The position numbers and the translations under genes are program-made. 64,000 bases of DNA from contig CAXORL010000001.1 of the NCBI GenBank assembly GCA_964211495.1, forward strand, positions 620,001-684,000, written 5' to 3'. Origin of the DNA: Faucicola osloensis_B. Lineage in GTDB: Bacteria; Pseudomonadota; Gammaproteobacteria; Pseudomonadales; Moraxellaceae. Below, piece by piece: positions 59,491 through 64,000 of this stretch. Each line of letters starts with the position of its first letter. The stretch's first letter is position 1. Below the pieces are notes generated by a model. That model worked only from the letters and a program-made list of their open reading frames with translations, did not search any database and was not told where the DNA came from.

Positions 59491-59959
59491 ACGTTCCTCG
59501 TTTGTTATATGAATTAAAAAAGGAGGATAAATCCAAGTATCCCCAGTCATGATAAAATGAACATCCTATTCTTCTTAACTTAAACTAGCTTGGTGAGCTA
59601 ACTTATCAAGCTAAAAAGAATACTTATACTGTGAATACTCACAATACCCATTATCTTCGTTAATAATATATGTTGCGATAACTTACCCAACAAATCAAGA
59701 AAATCCTATGAATTTTAAGTCATAAAAAAATGGTTGGAAAACATCAAAAATTCTTGAATTTTTCGAATATATCATAACTAAAATAATTAGGGAAATTTTT
59801 TAACTAAATATTCAACATACAATGTGTTATGCTTGATATAAACATTGAACACAAAACAAACGCGCAAAAAAAAACAACCTATCGTCTGGTTGTTTTTCTT
59901 TATTGCAAGCTAATTAAGATAAGCAGTTAATAAACAAACAATTAAGCTTGTAGTTATTA
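59491..59959. other. Intergenic region upstream of etfB
   Basis: A 469-base gap between etfB and the cold-shock gene. It contains the csp terminator (59866-59897), a TGTGA-ATAC-TCACA palindrome (59630-59643), and an inverted repeat TAGCTTG/CAAGCTA (59586-59613) in the probable etfB leader. No ORF or RNA gene is evident. Confidence 0.45.
59866..59897 (-). terminator. Terminator of the cold-shock gene
   Basis: On the minus strand AAAAACAACC pairs with GGTTGTTTTT across an 8-base loop, followed by a long T-run, 62 bases after the stop. Confidence 0.8.
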
Positions 59960-60172
59960 TTATTGTGCTTCGATTTGTTCGGCTTGTGGGCCTTTTTGAC
60001 CTTGGCTCAATACGAAGCTCACACGTTGACCTTCTTTAAGTGTTTTAAAACCTGAACCTTGGATTGCACTGTAATGAGCAAAAACGTCTTGACCGCCATT
60101 GTCTTGAGCGATGAAGCCGAAACCTTTGCTCTCATTGAACCATTTTACAGTACCAGTAGCTTTATCTGACAT
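59960..60172 (-). CDS. Cold-shock protein (CspA family)
   Basis: A 70-residue OB-fold RNA chaperone binding single-stranded nucleic acid. RNP1 KGFGFI and RNP2 VFAHYSAI are intact, with GTVKWFNESKGFGFI and a C-terminal GPQAEQI. AGGA lies six bases before the ATG. The upstream 117-base leader (from the -10 at 60296-60301) fits the long, structured leaders of csp genes, though the canonical cold-box is not seen. Cold induction is inferred; many family members are constitutive. Confidence 0.95.
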   Translation of the reverse strand: MSDKATGTVKWFNESKGFGFIAQDNGGQDVFAHYSAIQGSGFKTLKEGQRVSFVLSQGQKGPQAEQIEAQ

Positions 60173-60295
60173 AAAAAATCCTACATTAAAAATTAACTAT
60201 GTTATCTATAACGCTTGCAATTACTTAGGTAAATACAGGGTGTTATAAATTGTCATCGCCAAAAGTTTGTTAAGTGTATTTTAGCGAATAATCAC

Positions 60296-60301
60296 AGTAT
60301 A
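60296..60301 (-). promoter_or_regulatory. -10 element of the cold-shock gene
   Basis: TATACT on the minus strand, predicting transcription near 60289 and a 5' leader of about 117 bases, typical for csp genes. Confidence 0.45.
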
Positions 60302-60383
60302 GCCTAGTTTTAGCGTTTCACCTACTATTTTTTGAATTTTTTACCACAAAGTTACAATTAAAAAGGGAGTTAAATTCACTTTA

Positions 60384-60956
60384 TTAAGCTAGATTAAAAG
60401 CGATAACACCGTTCATCAACATATTGATAAATATCGCAATACTGGTCACCGTAATCACCAGTGAAAATGATAGGCTGTAGTCCATATATTTGATGGGCAT
60501 ACTCATGTCATCGACATCTTTAATATCGCCCGCCTGGTCTTTGAGTAGATAAAATCCATAAATCCAACCAAATATACTATACAGAATATAAGCAAATGGC
60601 ACGACTTTAGCAATGCTACTAAATCCGCCATAATATATCGCGACCACGGATACCATAAGCCACACGGTTTCTAATATGGAGCTCACACTAAATAACGTCG
60701 ATTGCGGCAATTTTCCTAAGTTTTTCTTCAAAACAATCGATTCATACGCAATCAATAGGGCGACAATTAGCGTGCCCACTAGATAAATTGCTTGCCAATT
60801 TAACGTATAGCTATCCCCCATCAGGTGATTCAAAGGATTTGCCAATGCAGGCAAAGAACTCATGCCACTAAAAGTGTGTAACAAAGTTGCAGTCGACAAC
60901 TGCCAAACAGACGCTATATTCAAAACAAATCTCATAAACTTTATATCAATACCCAT
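60384..60956 (-). CDS. Uncharacterised four-helix membrane protein
   Basis: Not recognised. The 190-residue product has four clear hydrophobic segments (about 53-76, 88-112, 118-140, 160-185) joined by short loops; a fifth weak one is at the N-terminus (VLNIASVWQLSTATLLHTF, split). A -10-like TATAAAAT lies immediately before the ATG at 60956, so translation from it would be leaderless; MRFVLN (start 60935) is an alternative. It sits just below the ilv terminator. Nothing in sequence or context indicates a function. Confidence 0.7.
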   Translation of the reverse strand: MGIDIKFMRFVLNIASVWQLSTATLLHTFSGMSSLPALANPLNHLMGDSYTLNWQAIYLVGTLIVALLIAYESIVLKKNLGKLPQSTLFSVSSILETVWLMVSVVAIYYGGFSSIAKVVPFAYILYSIFGWIYGFYLLKDQAGDIKDVDDMSMPIKYMDYSLSFSLVITVTSIAIFINMLMNGVIAFNLA

Positions 60957-60967
60957 TATTTTATACT

Positions 60968-61006
60968 AAAAAACCCTGTCCATGTAACTTTACACAGCGC
61001 AGGGTT
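60968..61006 (-). terminator. Terminator of the ilv operon
   Basis: On the minus strand ACCCTG...CAGGGT with an inner TGTAA/TTACA stem, followed by TTTTTTAG, 66 bases after the ilvC stop. Confidence 0.7.
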
Positions 61007-61071
61007 ATTGTCATTTTATCGTTTTTACCAATTGGGTATGATGTCATTGGTAAAACTAACTGAGTGCAAAA

Positions 61072-62088
61072 CTAGTTTTTCTCTTTGTCGATGATTTTGC
61101 TTGAGGTGATCCAAGGCATCATACCGCGAAGTTTGGCACCTGTTTTTTCGATTTCGTGCTCAGCGGTTTGACGACGGCGCGCTGTCATTGATGGATAATT
61201 TGACATACCTTCAGCGATAAACATTTTTGCATATTCGCCTGATTGGATACGTTTTAGGGCATTACGCATCGCTTCACGTGATTGGTCATTAATAACTTCT
61301 AGACCTGTCACGTATTCACCGTATTCTGCGTTGTTACTGATTGAGTAGTTCATATCAGCAATACCGCCTTGGTACATCAAGTCTACAATCAATTTTAATT
61401 CGTGTAGACATTCAAAGTACGCCATTTCTGGGGCATAACCTGCTTCAACCAAGGTTTCAAAGCCCATTTTGACCAGCTCAACCGCACCACCACACAGTAC
61501 CGCTTGCTCACCAAATAGGTCAGTTTCAGTTTCGTCTTTGAACGTTGTTTCGATGATACCTGAACGACCACCGCCAACACCCATCGCATAAGACAACGCC
61601 ACTTGTTTGGCTTGACCAGAGGCATCTTGGTAAACGGCGATTAAGTCAGGAATACCGCCGCCTGTGGCAAATTCGTTACGTACAGTATGACCCGGTGCTT
61701 TTGGCGCAATCATGATGACGTCTAGGTCTTTGCGTGGTACCACTTGGTTGTAATGGATTGAGAAACCATGGGCAAATGCAAGCGTGGCACCTTGTTTGAT
61801 GTTTGGCTCAATCACGTCATTGTAAAGTTGTTTTTGGAATTCATCAGGGGTCAAAATCATGACTAAGTCAGCTTGCTTGACTGCTTCTTCTACTTCAGCC
61901 ACTTTTAGACCGGCATTTTCTGCTTTTTTCCAAGATGATGAATCTTTGCGAAGACCTACGGTGACATCAACACCGCTGTCTTTTAGGTTCAATGCGTGTG
62001 CGTGACCTTGTGAGCCATAGCCGATAATCGCAACTTTTTTGCCTTGGATGATTGATAGATCACAATCTTTATCGTAAAAAATGTTCAT
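61072..62088 (-). CDS. ilvC: Ketol-acid reductoisomerase, class I
   Basis: IlvC isomerises and reduces acetohydroxy acids with NADPH and Mg2+, the second step of valine/isoleucine synthesis. The 338-residue protein has the Rossmann motif GYGSQGHAHALNLKDSG, the NADPH-specificity stretch LRKDSSSW, FAHGFSIHY, PKAPGHTVR, GGGRSGIIETTFKDETETDLFGEQAVLCGG (split, Mg2+ Asp/Glu), and the C-terminal knot with MNYSISNNAEYGEY. Length marks the short class I form (E. coli has the long class II). AAGGAAAT precedes the ATG. It is last in the ilv operon, 56 bases after ilvN. Confidence 0.97.
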   Translation of the reverse strand: MNIFYDKDCDLSIIQGKKVAIIGYGSQGHAHALNLKDSGVDVTVGLRKDSSSWKKAENAGLKVAEVEEAVKQADLVMILTPDEFQKQLYNDVIEPNIKQGATLAFAHGFSIHYNQVVPRKDLDVIMIAPKAPGHTVRNEFATGGGIPDLIAVYQDASGQAKQVALSYAMGVGGGRSGIIETTFKDETETDLFGEQAVLCGGAVELVKMGFETLVEAGYAPEMAYFECLHELKLIVDLMYQGGIADMNYSISNNAEYGEYVTGLEVINDQSREAMRNALKRIQSGEYAKMFIAEGMSNYPSMTARRRQTAEHEIEKTGAKLRGMMPWITSSKIIDKEKN

Positions 62089-62144
62089 AACTATTTCCTT
62101 ATGTAAAAAACAACTACTATTAAAAGATTAAAAGGTTGGTAAAT

Positions 62145-62636
62145 TTAGACGCTGAGGATTTTTTCACCCCGAGCGATACCAATAACACCAGAACGTACGA
62201 CCTCTAAAATGCGTTCACGTCCCATCAATTCGATAAAGCCGTCCAATTTTGCGGTGTCACCGACAATTTGAATGGTATAGACATTGGGCGTGATATCAAC
62301 AATACTTGCACGGAAGATATCCGCACATCGCTTCACTTCTTCGCGGTTGCTACCCGTGGCACGTACTTTGATCAGCATGAGTTCGCGCTCAATATGTACA
62401 CTATCGGTCAGCGTGGTTACTTTAACGATTTCAATCAGCTTGTGCAACTGTTTGGTCACTTGCTCGATCTTATTTTGATCGGTATCTGTGGTCAAGGTCA
62501 AACGCGATAAAGTCGGGTCATCGGTTGGAGCAACGTTTAGTGTCTCGATGTTGTAGCCACGTTGTGAAAATAAGCCAACCACACGAGACAGTGACCCTGA
62601 TTCATTTTCCATTAAGACAGAAATTAAATGTTTCAT
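62145..62636 (-). CDS. ilvN: Acetolactate synthase small subunit
   Basis: The regulatory subunit confers valine feedback inhibition and boosts the large subunit. From the start at 62636 it has 163 residues: an ACT domain (MKHLISVLMENESGSLSRVVGLFSQRGYNIETL, split) and a C-terminal ACT-like half (RELMLIKVRATGSNREEVKRCADIF, split). The ATG overlaps the stop of the large-subunit gene by one base (TAATG) and GGGGAG lies nine bases upstream, so translation is coupled. The length fits IlvH/IlvN-type small subunits (about 160). Confidence 0.95.
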   Translation of the reverse strand: MKHLISVLMENESGSLSRVVGLFSQRGYNIETLNVAPTDDPTLSRLTLTTDTDQNKIEQVTKQLHKLIEIVKVTTLTDSVHIERELMLIKVRATGSNREEVKRCADIFRASIVDITPNVYTIQIVGDTAKLDGFIELMGRERILEVVRSGVIGIARGEKILSV

Positions 62637-64000
62637 TAGGTACGCTCCCCTTTGGCTAACCACATATCACGCATTGACTGACCTGCTAATTGCATTGGAT
62701 AAACATGCTCATTTCTATCGACGCGCACATCGATAAATACCAATCGATCTTTGAGGGATAAGGCATAAGCAAGTTGTTCATCAAGTTTGGCTGGGTCGGT
62801 GATTTGGATACCGACATGACCGTAAGCTTCTGCAAGTTTGACAAAATCTGGCAATGAATCCATATAAGAGTGCGAATGGCGACCTTCATAAATCATGTCT
62901 TGCCATTGTTTGACCATACCCAACTGGGCGTTGTTAAGATTTAAAATCTTCACTGGTAAGTTATATTGTAGGCAAGTTGATAGCTCTTGGATATTCATCT
63001 GAATTGAGCCTTCACCGGTGATACAGACCACATCACGCTCTGGATTAGCAAGTTTGGCTGCCATTGCGTAAGGCAACCCTACCCCCATGGTGCCTAACCC
63101 ACCTGAGTTTAACCATTGACGCGGCTCATCGTATTTATAGTATAGGGCGGCGAACATTTGGTGCTGACCCACATCAGAGGTGATGATAGCTTTACCATGC
63201 GTTAACTCATATAAGCGCTCAACAACGTGCTGTGGTTTCATGCCATTGCTGTCGTCTTTGTCATAGCGTAGACCATGACGTTTACGCCATTCATTGATTT
63301 GCGCCCACCAATCATTTAGCGCGGCTTGGTCAAGCTGTGCGTTATTTTCTGTTAATACGGCGAGCATATCGCTTAGCACATTTTTTACATCGCCGACGAT
63401 TGGAATGTGTGCGTTGATGGTTTTTGAGATTGACGCAGGGTCGATATCAATATGGATAATTTTAGCGTTTGGACAGAATTTTTGCGTATTGTTGGTCACA
63501 CGGTCATCAAAACGCGCACCCACGGCCAAAATCACATCGGAATTGTGCATGGTCATATTGGCTTCATACGTACCATGCATCCCAAGCATGCCTAAAAACT
63601 GTTTATCCGACCCTGGATAAGCGCCCAAACCCATCAAAGTATTAGTCACCGGTAAATTAAGTAAACGGGCTAATGCGGTTAATTCTGCACTTGCGTTTGA
63701 CGCAATCACGCCACCGCCTGAATATAGTACAGGGCGTTTGGCAGCAATTAAGGTTTCGATGGCTTTACGAATTTGTCCTGAATGACCGCGAACCGATGGT
63801 TGGTAAGAACGCATACTGACCGACTCAGGGAAATGATAAGGGAATTTTTCGTTAGGCGCAGTTTTGTCTTTGGGTACATCAATCACCACAGGGCCTGGGC
63901 GACCAGAGCTTGCGATATAAAATGCTTTACGCACGATTTCTGGGATTTCACTGGCATGACGTACTTGAAAGCTGTGTTTGACGACCGGACGTGACACACC
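62636..64000 (-). CDS. ilvI: Acetolactate synthase large subunit (5' end outside window)
   Basis: This thiamine-diphosphate, FAD-dependent enzyme joins pyruvate with pyruvate or 2-ketobutyrate. The frame is open past the right edge (residues preceding SRPVVKHSF are outside), so about 455 C-terminal residues are present and roughly 115-120 are missing. Marks are GRPGPVVIDVPKD, GARFDDRVT, GLGTMGVGLPYAMAAKLANP, and the ThDP motif CITGEGSIQMNIQEL ... NNAQLGMVKQWQ. The N-terminal Glu that deprotonates ThDP lies outside. It heads the ilv operon with ilvN and ilvC. The ilvB versus ilvI name is a convention here. Confidence 0.95.
   Translation of the reverse strand, partial: GVSRPVVKHSFQVRHASEIPEIVRKAFYIASSGRPGPVVIDVPKDKTAPNEKFPYHFPESVSMRSYQPSVRGHSGQIRKAIETLIAAKRPVLYSGGGVIASNASAELTALARLLNLPVTNTLMGLGAYPGSDKQFLGMLGMHGTYEANMTMHNSDVILAVGARFDDRVTNNTQKFCPNAKIIHIDIDPASISKTINAHIPIVGDVKNVLSDMLAVLTENNAQLDQAALNDWWAQINEWRKRHGLRYDKDDSNGMKPQHVVERLYELTHGKAIITSDVGQHQMFAALYYKYDEPRQWLNSGGLGTMGVGLPYAMAAKLANPERDVVCITGEGSIQMNIQELSTCLQYNLPVKILNLNNAQLGMVKQWQDMIYEGRHSHSYMDSLPDFVKLAEAYGHVGIQITDPAKLDEQLAYALSLKDRLVFIDVRVDRNEHVYPMQLAGQSMRDMWLAKGERT

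Noticed and set aside
59630..59643. TGTGA-n4-TCACA as a CRP site upstream of etfB
   Set aside because: CRP sites have a 6-base spacer; this has 4, so a CRP/Vfr assignment is not justified, though the palindrome itself is real.
1..64000. CRISPR array or phage/transposon signatures
   Set aside because: No regularly spaced repeats with unique spacers, no integrase, transposase, or terminal inverted repeats with target duplication were found; short tandem arrays lie inside genes.

Overview
The window looks like a stretch of core chromosome from a gammaproteobacterium of the Moraxellaceae (Moraxella/Psychrobacter type; Moraxella osloensis is a plausible guess). This is inferred from the moderate GC content, the gene families and their order (aroQ-accB-accC; amgK-murU divergent from lptD-surA; a class I acetohydroxyacid synthase operon) and from recurring TGnTACAAT-type extended -10 promoters. 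I see no rRNA, tRNA, insertion sequence, prophage, CRISPR array or integron. About 58 protein genes lie on both strands, mostly as single genes or short operons separated by clear rho-independent terminators.

Layout. 0-8.6 kb: the 3' end of a cca-like gene, aroQ, accB-accC, then ruvA, class II aldolase (fba), an alanine-rich lipoprotein and pgk on the minus strand, a DksA/TraR-like protein and a PBP7-type peptidase. 8.9-16.3 kb: glnS, ppiB-lpxH, tkt and the amgK-murU peptidoglycan-recycling pair. 16.5-24.8 kb: lptD-surA (outer-membrane biogenesis), pgeF, an orphan prpF and a large lipoprotein. 24.9-31.6 kb: a GDPD phosphodiesterase, a DIP1984-family protein, a probable structured non-coding RNA, rnhB, purD, a COQ8-like ABC1 kinase and lpxB. 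31.7-41 kb: DAHP synthase behind tandem palindromes, pilU, slyX, uup, pirin, ppnP, an MltB-family transglycosylase and nadK. 41-51 kb: a Bax-inhibitor-like membrane protein, glmM-pdxH, guaB, cysS, a PduO-type corrinoid adenosyltransferase, the fetA-fetB pair, a LysE exporter and a TSUP permease. 51-64 kb: hisZ-purA, a GST-like protein, a DUF2237 protein, a CorA-type channel, an unrecognised protein with a weak uracil-DNA-glycosylase-like motif, etfB-etfA, a cold-shock protein, an unknown four-helix membrane protein and the ilv operon (large subunit cut by the window end, ilvN, ilvC).

Functional themes are envelope building (lpxH, lpxB, lptD, surA, glmM, amgK, murU, pbpG, mltB family), central carbon metabolism (fba, pgk, tkt), amino-acid and purine synthesis (aroQ, DAHP synthase, hisZ, ilv genes, purD, purA, guaB) and translation (glnS, cysS, cca).

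The least expected items are: (1) a structured RNA at about 26307-26510 with its own promoter, whose 3' arm lies antisense to the end of rnhB, possibly 6S RNA; (2) in-frame tandem repeats, three arrays of 15-bp period plus 9-, 13- and 24-bp examples, inserted in or next to housekeeping genes (lptD, pgeF, GDPD, lpxB, ppnP); (3) an alanine-rich lipoprotein with an 11-residue periodicity between pgk and fba; (4) tandem palindromes, one resembling a TrpR operator, on the DAHP synthase promoter; (5) loss of metal-binding residues in the Cca HD domain and in the DksA-like zinc finger. I did not find an obviously new multigene system; most of the window is ordinary core genome.
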